Part shown: piece by piece, positions 44,447 to 56,481 of the stretch
Numbering within the stretch: position 1 is the stretch's first letter
Layout: every line of letters begins with the position of its first letter
DNA from: Valencia hispanica
Taxonomy: Eukaryota > Chordata > Actinopteri > Cyprinodontiformes > Valenciidae
Reading direction: 5' to 3'
Length of the DNA stretch: 64,000 nt
NCBI GenBank assembly: GCA_963556495.2
Contig: OY747714.1
Coordinates: forward strand, 48,742,541 to 48,806,540
Program-made: the position numbers and the translations under genes
Notes under the pieces: generated by a model
The model's database searches: none
Seen by the model: only the letters and a program-made list of their open reading frames with translations
Told to the model about the DNA's origin: nothing

Positions 44447-45573
44447 TAGGGTTGGGCATCTTTTGAATTTGGACGATTCCGATTCCTTGTTTCGATTCCA
44501 GTTCCAAACGATTCCGATTCTTTGGAGGTACAGGGTCTTTTTTTTTTTTTTGTCTGCATATTTTAAATGACCTACTTTAAAATACACTGCTTGTTTACAC
44601 TGCTATTTCTTCTTAATCATTGTGTGTTGGTCCTACATGTGTGTATATTAAGCTTATTTATTTACTTGCACAGTTTCTTTTTTTGTTATGTGTGTGTCTT
44701 GTTTTCATTTGTGTTTTTGAGTGCTGCTGCTGCAACAAGGAAATTTCCCATATGGGATTAATGAAGTATTTCTATCTATCTACCTACCCACCCATAGGTA
44801 GTCGTACTTGATGAAATATTCTAAATTTTACTTTAATTACTTAATTTCCCTTAATTTACTTGATTTACTTCTGGGATCAGCTAAGTACTTTTGAACTGAA
44901 CATTGGAATAGAACATGGATTTTAATTCTATTATTTTTTTACTTTCAATGAATTTTTCACAGGGCTGTTAATTATGGAATTGGGGATAAATATAAAAAAA
45001 AAAATTCGCAGTGGTCAAATTTCTACAGGAGAGCTTTAATTTTGGAAATGTCATGGAAACCGATTTCCAAACATCCTGCATGTCTGTCTGCAGAATATTG
45101 ACCAAAAAATAAGAAACAACTTCAACAATCCCATTCATATTAGATGGAGGAACATTATGAAATCTAGTTGTTTTGTTTCCCTCTGTTGCTATGGTGAACG
45201 GAGGAGGCGGAGCACATCGGAGTATTATCAGCTACCTGGCTAACGTTAGCTTAGCAATCTCAGACCGTTTGTCTATGAAAACAAATACATGAGCTAACGT
45301 TAGCTGGATATTTGCACTTGAGTTGAACAACGGTTCAAGTATAACTTTTTTGCTGCCGTAATGTTGACGTTAATCAGACGTATTTTACTGACCGGATTTG
45401 GACTGCAGGGCGGCGCTGGGCTGACGGTGGTTGGTATTCGGCGGGTTCTTCTACGGGTCGGTGGACTGGGAATCGAAACTAGGAATCGTAATTTTAAAAA
45501 TTGAACGATTCCGGGAGAATCGACATATGAGTCCCGGTTCCAATCGATGCTTGATTCTCGATGCCCTACCCTA
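44447..45573. mobile_element. hAT-type non-autonomous element, 1127 bp (right arm)
   Basis: Mirror of 16979-18105 with the same ends and flanking 8-bp near-duplications (gtgttgcc and gtgttgct). Confidence 0.82.
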
Positions 45574-45786
45574 GTGTTGCTCCTCCAGCTGTAGTTCACC
45601 TGTGGTGTGAGGGTGTTGTCCTGGAGTCTCCTCAACTAAGATCATGAGTTATCTTCACTGTGTTTGTCGGGGGGCTTAGGGCTTTTAAATTTATCATTGT
45701 AATGGTCTCTTTGGGAATCAAACATATGGGTCTGGTGCTGGATGGAGGGAGAATAAATAGAAAGTGTTCTGTCCATTCGTCTTTAA

Positions 45787-47099
45787 CCCTTAACATTCCT
45801 GCAATTTCCGCCCTACATTTGTTTTAAACGCATACCCAAAATTAACTTAAAGCTGTTCTTGAACCATTTTGAGTAGAGACATGGCTGGGGTCTCTTTGGA
45901 AAGCAAACACTCTAAAATTTATCCCAGAACTGTGTTAATATCTCTGAGTGTGATTGTTACCAAGCAATATGAATTTTAATACACTGAAAAATTATTTTAT
46001 TTGTGTCCGATTATTTATTTTATATAAATACATGCTGCAAAAATGGCTTTAAAAAGAGGTGGTGACCTAAAACACACTGTGGGTCTAAAGCCTGAAGTAT
46101 TACCTTCATCCACACCAAATCTGACAGCAAAAAAAGAAAAAATGAATATTCTGCACACATTTTTATAACTACAGGTCAAAGGTGGTCAAAAGTGTGCCAT
46201 ATGCGCCATCTCCTGGGTAAATGCCGTAGTCCTCACTGAATTAAAAATATCATCAGAATCATAACTTCATCTTACCATATAAAGCTCCACGGCTTCCTTC
46301 AATGTTGTATTTTGATCATAAAGGGTGTTTGGACACGGTGCTGAAACAGTATGTTACTGGTACGCACTGTGCGTAATCTCTTCATGAATAAGATATTTTA
46401 CGCACGTCATATACTATGGTAGCGACTAAGTCCGCCCGGTCATGTTATATATATGCGTTTACAGCGTTACATTGGCTATTCGATGCGTCAATCATCAGAG
46501 TTCTGGACCGCAATTGGTTCGAGTTACTTACCATAAAGTGACTTTCCATCCATGCGCCATTGGTTGGAGATCTACACTACGTAAGGAAAACACCGGCTGA
46601 ATTATATATATTTTTTTTCTTCTTCTTCTTCTGGGCATGCTCAGTGACCTTTATAGGCGGATGTGAATCGGAAACAAAGCCGTAAAGACTACAAAAATGG
46701 CCTTAGACATTTCGGGAGCGCATTTTCACTGTTTGTTTTACATTTTTATCAGTTTTGCTGTTGTCCAGGACTAATCACTTTATTGGAGGGCTTTAATCGG
46801 ACCCTTATTGATGTAAAAATACCATTTTTGTTCGAAATGGATTGGTTTTGTCACGTTTATTGGACTACAAAGTGGTGAGTTCCATATTTTTATACCTCCA
46901 TCAGGAGAACGTTTGTGTTGGCAAAAGCGCTCACTGTGTCTTCAGTTATGATTGTATCCTTAAACGCCAGACATAATTGGAATCACAAGACTCTAAGCTT
47001 TCCAATGATATAAAATATGTATAGGTTCATAGAAGTTAGAAGTAGAAAATCGGTGGATTTAAACTAGAAAATGGGCAGGGCCCACGGAACGTCAACGGG
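45787..47099. mobile_element. piggyBac-like non-autonomous element (right arm)
   Basis: Mirror of 15466-16765 with TTAA at 45783-45786 and 47100-47103. It is 13 bp longer, because a short insertion near 46314-46328 (gatcataaagggt) is absent on the left. Confidence 0.6.
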
Positions 47100-47329
47100 T
47101 TAAGTTGTCAGTTTTCATTGTCCGCTTTTCTTTTAGTAGCGCATTTAGAACATAAAATTTTCCATCGGAATAACTGCTGAGAAAAAAATCAGTTAACGAG
47201 CAGCTCAAAAACGTTAATATCCGAGTGACAGTCAGTGTGTTGATAGCACAGAGAAGACTGAACCGTTGCTCTGTTATGGAGCGGACACACCGGCATCGCA
47301 TAGTTTTCCGTTATTTAAATGGAGCATAT

Positions 47330-47545
47330 ACAATACCGCACTCAGTAATACCACCTCGGTATGAAACCGTATATGGTGAAAGAATCGCAGCTTCACTGCC
47401 AGAAATGGGTGGTTAGCGGGCCGGGAACTGAACCGGTATCCACCTAATGAGGGACACTGTTAGAGGGTGACCATATTTTGATTTCCAATAAAGGAGGACA
47501 CTTGGTCTGAAACACTTTCAGGACTGGGCCAAGTGTTTTGATTTT
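47330..47545. repeat. GGTGACC-family terminal repeat copy 2 (right arm)
   Basis: Mirror of 15032-15235: gagggtgaccatattttga, then gaggacac and the cagtcc/ggactg words. Confidence 0.55.
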
Positions 47546-48293
47546 AACTTATTTAAAGCTTCATTATCCTTGCGATTAGAATGAAAAGTTAAATAAAAAA
47601 TTTCAAATAGACTTTACAGAAATGTACAGAAATGACTTTGAAATCCCCGGAAATTCATTAATAATTGAAATAATTACTCTTCCACTTGTAACGCCGCGCA
47701 TGCAGCGCTGCCTGTTGTCTGTTAAATCTATGAGTGAATCAGAACCATCCAGTTGGCACAAGGCTGGATTATCCAAGGGCATTATGGGTAAAGGCCCAGG
47801 GGCCACGCCCATGTGAGCAGTTCAAGGAAAGGAAAATAAATGTCTTCAAATATTGCGGAGATAAACAATACGATCCACACTTTTTTTTTTTACTTTAACG
47901 GAGCTGCATCATTTGTAAGGGGCGGTTGTTGAAACCATGGTAACATGCCCCGCCCCCACCCCAGCGAGTAGCTCTCCACTGACTGTCAACGGACAGGGGG
48001 AGAGTAGCAAACGATTTGTGGAGGCTTCCATCTTGCGGCGCCGCCATTGCTGCTGTGACCAGTGTCCACGCTCATTCATTGTGCTGTCATTGCAAACTGA
48101 GCCTGTACATTTACAGTATGATGAATAACTGGATTGATGATGATATACAGTGGCCTCCAGTAACTGATAAAGGTATATTAAATGAATACCTATTTTAATT
48201 TATAAATTAATAATTTTTTCAACCTTAAACAGTACGAGTAATAGGAAGATAATAGTCTGTACCATTAAACACTGCGCGTATAGCATGCGTTAG
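47546..48293. other. Intron sequence with possible transposon exon (right arm)
   Basis: Mirror of 14273-15031. On the + strand 47937-48170 holds the MNNWIDDDIQWPPV frame followed by a gtatat donor-like site. Confidence 0.3.
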
Positions 48294-48788
48294 CAGGGTT
48301 TCCCATATGTTCATTAATTTGTGGCGGCCCGCCACAGTATCGACGCGGCCGCCACGGATTGATTTTCAGTTTTTTTACTATTTAATTTGGGTAAAGTTGT
48401 ATTTTATTGTAGATCTGCGCGCAGCTTGCTCCCTTCTCTCCCTCTCTCACAAACTGACAAACGGAGGAGGAGCAGCGAATAGCTCCTCCTCTTTGAGCAC
48501 GATCTGAATCAAAGCACGAGCGTCCAAAGAAGAAGAAGCATGCGCTGGAGGACGGCTTGTTTCCGTTGCTCGAAGATTCCAGAATCAATCCGGAGTTGAA
48601 TGGTTAGTAATAAACACTTTTGCACAACATAACTCTGAGAAGTTAGTCTATGTAGTTGTCGCGTTTCCATTACAGAATGAGATTCTCGCAACATTTTGAT
48701 GTTAGGCCCATGTTATGCGACTAAAACTTAATTTTTTCCATCTCGCGATCAGTCGTTCCAAAAATCATGGCAACGGACGCATGTAGGT

Positions 48789-48828
<40 letters not shown>

Positions 48829-49570
48829 CACAGCCACCGCACTAGACATTATTAATATTAATGTAAAGAGACGTAAGTTAGGCCTAAGCGTGTTAATTAA
48901 TGACAAGGAAAGACCCTTATACTGTGAGCGGCACATATGAGGTATTTTCTTGCTCATTTCTGCTCCGAGGTCTTGATTGTGGCATTTCTTTAAGGTTTAG
49001 AATCCAGTAACGTTATTCCTCTAATTATTTTGTCTTTTATGAATTAAAGAAGTCTTGTAATCAGTTCAAACACACCGCGCTCAAATTGTAAACGCGCTTT
49101 ACAAGTCAGTTGACTGTAAATGAGCAAAAACTGTTTCCATTGCAATTTTGCAAAATAGTTTCACCTCACGTGAGCGTAAAACCTTTTTTGCAATAAATGG
49201 GAGTCTTTTTTGCGAAATTTACATGGTTCCATCGAGCGTAATTTTCAATTTGCGCGATTTGAAGGGTAATGGAAACGCATTAGCAAGCATTAAGGAGCCT
49301 AGCTAATAATTAGCTATGTTTACATGAGAATAACAGTTACAGCATGTAAGTTATACATCATGTTAACACGCTGCAAGCTGTTAATATCGACTGCCCTTAC
49401 TACATAACGTTAATGTTTAAGTATTTAATCATAACGCCGACTGTTTGCTCCTTCAATACAGATGAATATTGATTTTTCAACAATGAACAGGGCAAGAACT
49501 TCAATTTGACAAGCACAGCAAATAATTATTCATTTTATTTATTTTAGTGCATTTTGTGGTAAATAATTTT
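48294..49570. repeat. Non-coding DNA-transposon debris with (TA)n (right arm)
   Basis: Mirror of 13000-14272. The (TA)n run at 48796-48825 differs slightly in length from the left. Confidence 0.4.
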
Positions 49571-49587
49571 TTTTGCTCTGTCCTTAG

Positions 49588-49761
49588 GTGAAAACAGACC
49601 TCAGAAATCAGTTGAAAGGAGAACACCTGGCTGCTTGTTTGAGGATCTCAATCAATGGACCCTGTCCTGAGGCCTTCCCTTATGATAGGGCATTGGAGTA
49701 TTTTTTCAAAAAGCCGCGAAAAATTAAATGTCCAAACAAAGGGTGCAAGATTTGTAGGTAG
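49588..49761 (+). pseudogene. hAT-transposase C-terminal-like exon (right arm)
   Basis: Mirror of 12806-12979: an acceptor tgtccttag before 57 open codons and a TAG, in the intron and sense orientation of the right ZNF gene. Confidence 0.5.
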
Positions 49762-49924
49762 TCTGTGAAGCAGTCAGCGTAGCAATGTCTGTTAAGTCAT
49801 CAGACTCTGTTTTGTCAATTAAATATGTGCGTGTCAATAAAAATGACATTAAATATTTAACCCTTTTTTGGTGTCGTCATTTAAATATATTAAAATATTA
49901 AATGACGTATTTTATTGCGCGGCC

Positions 49925-50205
49925 GGCGTCCGATGACCAAAGAAATGGCAACTACAGGTCTCTGATCGAGGGTCAAAATTACCTGAACTCTGGATTGGTT
50001 GGGCTAATTTTACACTTTTCGGTATGAAAACGTGTAGATGGTAAAATAGAAATAGGTGGCCTGCGGGCCGGAGCTGGCCCGGGCGCCACCTATTGAGGGA
50101 CACTGTTGGAGGGTGACCATATTTTGATATCCAAAAAGAGGACACTTGGCCCAGTCCTGAAACACCTGAAAAACTTTCAGGACCTGGCCAAGAGTTAAGC
50201 TATTT
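49925..50205. repeat. GGTGACC-family terminal repeat copy 1 (right arm)
   Basis: Mirror of 12366-12640, with gagggtgaccatattttga followed by the cttggcc and ggccaag arms. Confidence 0.55.
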
Positions 50206-51032
50206 ATAGTTTATTTATTTATTTATTTTTTTCCGTTAGCGTTAATGCTGGTTGAACCGTAGCATGAAGCCTCACTATATATATATATATATCAGAACAT
50301 TCGGCTCGATCTTGAGATCCAGGTTATTATTTTTATTGGCGATTGGAGTTACCATGGTAAAGTAGTTAGCCAAAAACCAGACCCAAAAATTTGATTGGAA
50401 TGAAAGCAATCAAGTTTCATAGCAATCTTCAAAAACCACTATTTTTGAGCATTTACTGTGTCATTATACGTTTACCTGGAAACCCCATTAAACTTTCAGT
50501 TTGTTGGTAAATCTATGCTATGTTCAGAAGTGAAGACGAGATATTAATATTTCTAACAGTAAAATGGTAATAGAAATGTCAATTAAAACTGAACAAGCTG
50601 TCCAGCTCTAAAGCTAAACTGGTGAAAATCTTCTGAGACTTAAAGATGCATCAATCAGAATTTTGTTTCATTTTTTTTAATCACCTTCTAGAAGTTTCAG
50701 CCTGCTGAATCCAGTTTTAGCTGATTTCCTTTTGTCCTTTAGTACTGTAGTACAAAAATATAAGAAAAGCATTTTCAATACTCTTTCTAGCCTAGCTTCC
50801 TCTAGGCTAGAAAGATTGATCAGTATTTGTTTGTATTATAGCTGGGATACGTAGATTAACATTTTTAAAGTAGCTTAAATAATGCTTACATTTGACTTGC
50901 GCTGTTCTTTGATATAAAGTAGGTATTCTCCTTGAATTTATATTTCCCCTAAGTTCCTCCCCTGGCCTCTACAGCAAAATAAATCAATTTAAGCAAGCCA
51001 AGAGCGTTGACTAATAGATTTACATAACAAGA
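50206..51032. other. Non-coding intron sequence, no gene seen (right arm)
   Basis: Mirror of 11536-12365. Confidence 0.4.
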
Positions 51033-51515
51033 GAGGCAAGGCAACTTTATTTGTATAGCACACTTTCAACAGCAAAGGCAATTCAAGGTGGTTTGAGTGA
51101 TTATGGAAGAACAACAGAAAAATCATAAATACAATATTAGAGACACAAAACGTGAAACATTTAAACATGGCATTCCAGCTATTTTTAATCACTTACTCAA
51201 ATGCAGCTCTAAACAGATTAGTTTTTAGCTTTGATTTACAAGAACTGTGTTTTAGCAGCTTTGAAGTTTTCTGGAAGTTAGTTCCAGATTAGAGGAGCAC
51301 AGAAACTGAAAGCTGCTTCTCCATGTTTGGTTCTAATTCTAGGGATGTTTAGTAATCCTAGAAATGTTCTTCAGGTGATAGAACGCTGACCTTGTTATTG
51401 ACTTTATGGGACCCTGGAGGTTCAGGTCTGAGTCCATTACTACACCTAGATTTTGTGCCTGATTAGTCGTCTCTAGCTGTATTAATTGAAGCTGTGTGCT
51501 GACTCTTGATCGTTC
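51033..51515 (-). mobile_element. L2-type LINE fragment, 3' piece (right arm)
   Basis: Mirror of 11052-11535, with the 3' tail reading ggcaaggcaactttatttgt on the + strand. Confidence 0.8.
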
Positions 51516-51961
51516 TGTGGTGGAAAATTGTTATGCAATTAGGAATTAAGTGTATATTCTCTGTTTAGTGAATGCATCTAAGGTAAAATGACAAGCTTAT
51601 TGTTCCTGCTTAATGTTATGAGATGGATATATGTGTCAGGTCACCAGAGAGACAGATGCCGGGGCAGTAAGATAACAGTCTGGCCTTCGGATGAGCTGCT
51701 TTATGCGTTGGTATAAGACTCGGGTGAAGCAGTTCTCCGGAGGCGGGGCGTGAAGGTTGGAGAAGACGTCTACAGAGATCAACAATGATTGCTGAATACT
51801 ATTTAAGCGGTTAGTTAGAAAGGTTGGTTAGGGTGATGCACGAGTAACTCTGTCCCCTCCGTGTTCTTGCCAGAAATGTTTGAATTAAATACTTGAACGC
51901 CTTTTGGGACTCAAGTCTTCATTATTATGGAAACCCTGAGATACTTTAATTTGCCATAACA
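51516..51961 (+). repeat. Solo retroviral LTR (right arm)
   Basis: 446 bp, TGTGGTGGAAAA to TTTGCCATAACA, with the 4-bp duplication gttc on both sides (51512-51515, 51962-51965). Mirror of 10606-11051, so the LTR predates the arm duplication. ATTAAA lies near 51883. Confidence 0.85.
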
Positions 51962-52385
51962 GTTCCTCTTTGGGTCCAAAAATAATTACTTCAGTTTTGT
52001 TTCTGTTCAGAAAAGTTATGGCACATCCATCCATTTATTTGGTCAATGCATTGATTTATGGTCTGAATGGGTTCAGAGTCACCTGCTGACATTGTAATGT
52101 AAAGCTGAGTATTATCTGCATAGTTATGGTAGCTAATGTTATTGGTTGCTATAATCTTGCCTAATGGGAGCATGTAGATATTAAATAAGAGGTGCCCTAA
52201 GATGGAGCCCTGGGGCACCCCAAATGTGAGTTCTGTTCGTTCTGATGAAAAGTTTCTTATTGAAACAAAGAAGTCCCTGTTCTGTAGGTAAGATTCGAAC
52301 CAGCCAAGTACTGTACCAGAGTCCGACTTAGCTCTCCAGTCGTTCCAATGTCACCAATGTGACATGGCATGGGGGCGATCAGACT
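51962..52385 (-). mobile_element. L2-type LINE reverse-transcriptase fragment, 5' piece (right arm)
   Basis: Mirror of 10190-10605; one visible change makes GPLLF into GHLLF. Confidence 0.82.
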
Positions 52386-52695
52386 GTATTACTGTTGAGG
52401 TTTTAATAAAGCCCAGATTGGTTTGGGAGCTCAACCTCAAAGTAATTGTCATAGAAAACATTTTTTTAAATGTTTTTTTTGTATAGATTTAAAATGCCAT
52501 CAGCTCACAAGATGGAGATTTTCCTTCATAGACTATTGGATAGCAATAAGGTTTTATATTTTAATCTCATTTTCAGATGTAGCTAATTTTAGGATTGAAT
52601 CGTTTTCAAAGTATCTTTATATCTATGAAAAGATAAATCAAACTGTTTTCCTTAACCTACAATGAAAAGCTTTTCTCTTGTGTTTTTTTCCCCAG

Positions 52696-54221
52696 ACTAT
52701 CTACTGGATCATGGTTGGAAAGAGGAGGTTTTCTTTGAGAGTAATTCCAGTTTCGACCAGAAGAAACCAGAACTTCTGAAGGTGAAAGAAGAGCAACAAG
52801 AGCCAGAACATTCCTGGATTAAAGAGAACACATTAGAGCTCTGCATAAAGGAGCATAAAGGGCAATTTTTATTGAAGCAGGAGACTGAAGATACATTCAG
52901 GGTGACTCCCACACATTCAGAAAATGGCCACATTAACCAAGAACCAATCAAGAACCAAGAAACCTCTCTGGACTCCAATGAAACTGAGATCTGGGATCAA
53001 GAAGGAATCCGTCATAAAGACTCTGGATCAAAGCGAGATAAAGAACCGAAACAAAAAAGGAGATGTCAGAAAACCATGGAGCAAAACAATTCAGAACCCA
53101 AAAGTAGCAAGAAAACTCACACAGAAAACTATTTGTATTTTTGTAGAATTTGTGGTGATTTTTTTACAAAGAACAGTAGCTTGACCAAACACTTGAAAAG
53201 TCACACAGGTGAGACTTGTTTTCCATCTACGACATGCGGAAAAAGATTCAAGTATACAAACGATTTAAAAGTTCATCTCACAGCTCCCTCTGGTCGGAAA
53301 CTTTTCTCTTGTACAATGTGTGACAAAGGTTTTAGTGCAAAAGAAAAATTGATTAGACACATGAGAATTCACACAGGTGAGAAGCCTTTCTCTTGTTCCA
53401 TTTGTGCAAAAAGCTTGAGTGATAAACACGCTTTGACCAGTCACTTGAGAATTCACACAGGTGAGAAGCCTTTCTCTTGTTCCATTTGTGCAAGATGTTT
53501 TAGGGAGAGACGAGCCTTGACCAGTCACTTGAGAATTCACACAGGTGAGAAGCCTTTCTCTTGTTCCATTTGTGGCAAAGGTTTTTCTAAGAAAGATCCT
53601 TTGATTAGACACATGAGAATTCACACAGGTGAGAAGCCTTTCTCTTGTTCCATTTGTGCAAAAAGCTTTAGTGATAAAGGAACTTTGACTTGTCACATGA
53701 GAATTCACACAGGTGAGAAGCCTTTTTCTTGTTCCATTTGTACAAAAAGTTATTGTAATAAAAAAAGTTTGACTATTCACATGAGAGTTCACACAGGTGA
53801 GAAGCCTTTCTCTTGTTCCATTTGTGCAAAAAGCTTTAGTGTTAAAGTAAGTTCGACTTGTCACATGAGAGTTCACACAGGTGAGAAGCCTTTCTCTTGT
53901 TCCATTTGTGCAAAAAGCTTTAGGTTTAAAGGAACTTTGACTTCTCACATGAGAGTTCACACAGGTGAGAAGCCATTCTCTTGTTCCATTTGTGCAAAAC
54001 GTTTTAGTGATAAAAGAAATCTGACTTGTCACATGAGCGTTCACACAGGTGAGAAGCCATTCTCTTGTTCCATTTGTGCAAAACGTTTTAGTGATAAAAG
54101 AAATCTGACTAGTCACATGAGCGTTCACACAGGTGAGAAGCCATTCTCTTGTGCAATTTGTGGCAAAAGTTTTCCTCAGAAAAGAACTTTGACTGGACAC
54201 ATGAGAATTCACAGAAATTAA
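52696..54221 (+). CDS. C2H2 zinc-finger protein, exon 2 (right-arm copy)
   Basis: Spliced to 43283-43448 it gives 563 residues. The N-terminal region, linker and fingers 1-3 read the same as the left copy. There are 13 fingers, the second degenerate, so 12 are intact. Contact residues (-1,2,3,6) of fingers 3-13 are AEKR, DHAS, ERAS, KDPR, DGTC, NKSI, VVSC, FGTS, DRNC, DRNS, QRTG. Fingers 11 and 12 are almost the same and look like a recent tandem duplication, which explains the extra finger. Finger 4 has lost the core Phe (AKSLS) and finger 9 the helix Leu (VSSTCH). The stop is in the linker after the last finger, followed by decayed finger codons. Probably a nuclear DNA-binding regulator with a target set different from its twin. 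Frame and splice sites are intact. Confidence 0.9.
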
Positions 54222-54447
54222 TGGCCTTTTCCTTGTAACACCTGTGACAAATGTTCAAATCAAAAGATGAATTAAAATCTCACATGAGTTTATTTAGGTG
54301 AAAAATGGCTTTTGTGCCAGATTTCTTTTGGGAAAAAGGGGGCTTAACCTATTAGGGAAGGACTACAGTCACACTTTGCATATATACGAATATGTATTAT
54401 TGAGCCGATTGGATCCTGTAAGAGAGCCTGTCTCTCGGAATGTTTTG
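54222..54447 (+). pseudogene. Decayed zinc-finger codons after the ZNF stop (right arm)
   Basis: Directly after the stop the sequence still reads CNTCDK and, one base out of frame, KDELKSHMS, the outline of a further finger. The left arm has the same at about 8300-8429. The array was once longer in the common ancestor of both arms. Confidence 0.6.
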
Positions 54448-55420
54448 TAATTACTTTGTAAAGTAATAAAAGGCATTTATGAGGAAGAGTTCTTTGGAGA
54501 TGGTTTGGTAAGAATCTCTCTCCCCATGCATGCCCAAACATATATATTGTGTGAATGTGTAATTCTTTTTTATACTCTGCCACAGGATAAACGAACTGGG
54601 AGAGAGGAGTTAGCAGACAGCAGGCTGGTCAGGGACTGGTAGCATAGCAGCGCGAGGTGCAGACTTTCACTTAAAAGTCTCCTCTCGACAATTAACAGTA
54701 CTAATACAATTGTTTATGTGAGAACTTACAAATGAAAAGGCGTAATATTGTACACCTAGTCAAATAATGAAACATTGGGCCGCCAAGGAACTTTAGAGGC
54801 TGCGGTCTGTGGTTCCCTGTTAAACTGAAATCCTAAAATAACAAAAAAAAAAATTCTTTTAAGCTAAATTAGATCAAAGTGGTTGCTGTCATTTGATTTA
54901 AATTTGTAATTCGGGCTTTGTGATACAGCCTCAGATTAATATCACGATATATTAAGCAGTTCACCTCAGTAACGATAAATGAACAATAACTATCCCATCG
55001 CCAAACAACATTATTTTTATTTTTTATTTTTCTTTTACCATAGACAGCAGTGTGTTTGGGGTGAAACTAGGTTTCGGCAATAATTCGATAGCAATATATA
55101 TCGATCGATAGACGTGTGGTGCGATAGGAAAAAAAGGGGTCGATAAAAAAGTTTGACAGGAAAAAAAGTGTTTCCACATTTTTTCATTATAGCCTATCAG
55201 GTAGCTTAATACAACAATTATTACTTACTCCAAAGAAATCATTAACACTGATAGGCAGCTCTATCAACTACCCCTCTCTCCTTTCAAACCACAAAAAGGA
55301 TTAAATGATTTAAGCTGAAAAATAATTTTTTGATTGTCCCTAACCGAACCATCGCCGTAACTTCACGACGGTCAGATGTCACAGCAAGGGAGCAGAGGAG
55401 GAAGTTGTTCCGGATAAATG
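54448..55420. other. 973 bp segment present only in the right arm
   Basis: The left arm joins ggaatgttttg directly to tttcagtgac (about 8201-8209). Here the same words are separated by 973 bp. There is no target duplication, only a shared tg at the joint, so a deletion on the left is more likely than an insertion here. The interior is AT-rich and has atcgata words (about 55080-55150) like hAT-derived DNA. No gene. Confidence 0.75.
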
Positions 55421-56287
55421 TTTCAGTGACTCAGGTAAAGGTTGCATCCCGTTTTGAACCAATCTTCGACGCACTAAAACACTAAACGTAGCAATAATAA
55501 ACCAAATAAAATACCACGATCAGTTGTCTTAGCAGGACTCTCCTCTCCCGGCTCGCTGCGAATCCGTTACAGAGAGACACAGGAAACTTACCAGGGTCGC
55601 GCTGCTAACAACACCTGTGGCTTTTAAAATGTCCCCCTCAGTTCTGCCCCCGGTCCTCAGAAGCAAAAAACGCTTTAAAAAACACAACAGGGTTGGATAG
55701 GCCAGCCGGATGAAATTAGTTAGAATAAGGTCCCGTTTACAAAAACGCAGATATTTCCCTGCGGTTTGGCCTCTCCTTTACACGAAAACCCTTTTTTTTC
55801 ACAGAAAACTATTATTTCTAAAAACTCCGGCCAAAGCGGAGAGTTGCGTTTTCTTTGTCTTAAGTGTTTGCGTGTGAACAGAAATAACCGGAGTTTTCAG
55901 CTCCGCTACGTCACTTTCCGGGACAAAAATGCACCAACATCACTTGTGCTATCTGTTTTTACACTCAGAAACAGCAGTTATGCTCTCAGAGATGTGGCAT
56001 AAGCGATTGTCCAAGCGCTTTTTGCTTGCTAGCTTTTACAAGCTCATGTAGAAGTTGTGTCTTACAAACTTATTCATGATAAAAATAGGTGTTTGAAAAA
56101 TAAATTATTTTAAATTCTTAGTTAAAGTTAGTTCATAGAAGAATAACAAAATGACCGGGGAGGCGCTTAAAATATATTTTTTACGTTTTGTGATATTTAT
56201 AGGTAATTATCGATCTATATGACTATTCCCTTTTTCGATATGCTATTTTTCTACATCGCCCCGCCCTAGGTGAAACTGTTTTAAGCT
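55421..56287. other. 3' flank of right ZNF gene with MITE-like DNA
   Basis: Mirror of 7336-8204; no gene. The short frame at 55766-56002 is part of the MITE-like block. Confidence 0.45.
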
Positions 56288-56481
56288 TTTGCCTTTTCAG
56301 TATATTTTTGAGTTGTCATGTGTTTTTATATCACTAATTTTGGCAATAAAAATCGACCTTACAATACAGGCAGTATGACAGTGTAACATCTCCAATAAAA
56401 TGCTTCAACCAGCCTTTTAATGTCTGGATTCAATTCCCATTCCTTTCTGTATTTAGTAGAATCCAGTTTATAATGAGACAT
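56288..56481 (-). pseudogene. Decayed BED-type zinc finger of a hAT-like transposase (right arm)
   Basis: Mirror of 7143-7335, with the same frameshift. Confidence 0.45.

Larger units (their letters stand above)
43449..52695 (+). other. Intron 1 of the right-arm ZNF gene
   Basis: 9247 bp between donor gtatga and an acceptor with a long pyrimidine run ending cccag. It contains the same transposons as the left intron in the same positions. The 43449-43976 part shows no feature. Confidence 0.8.
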
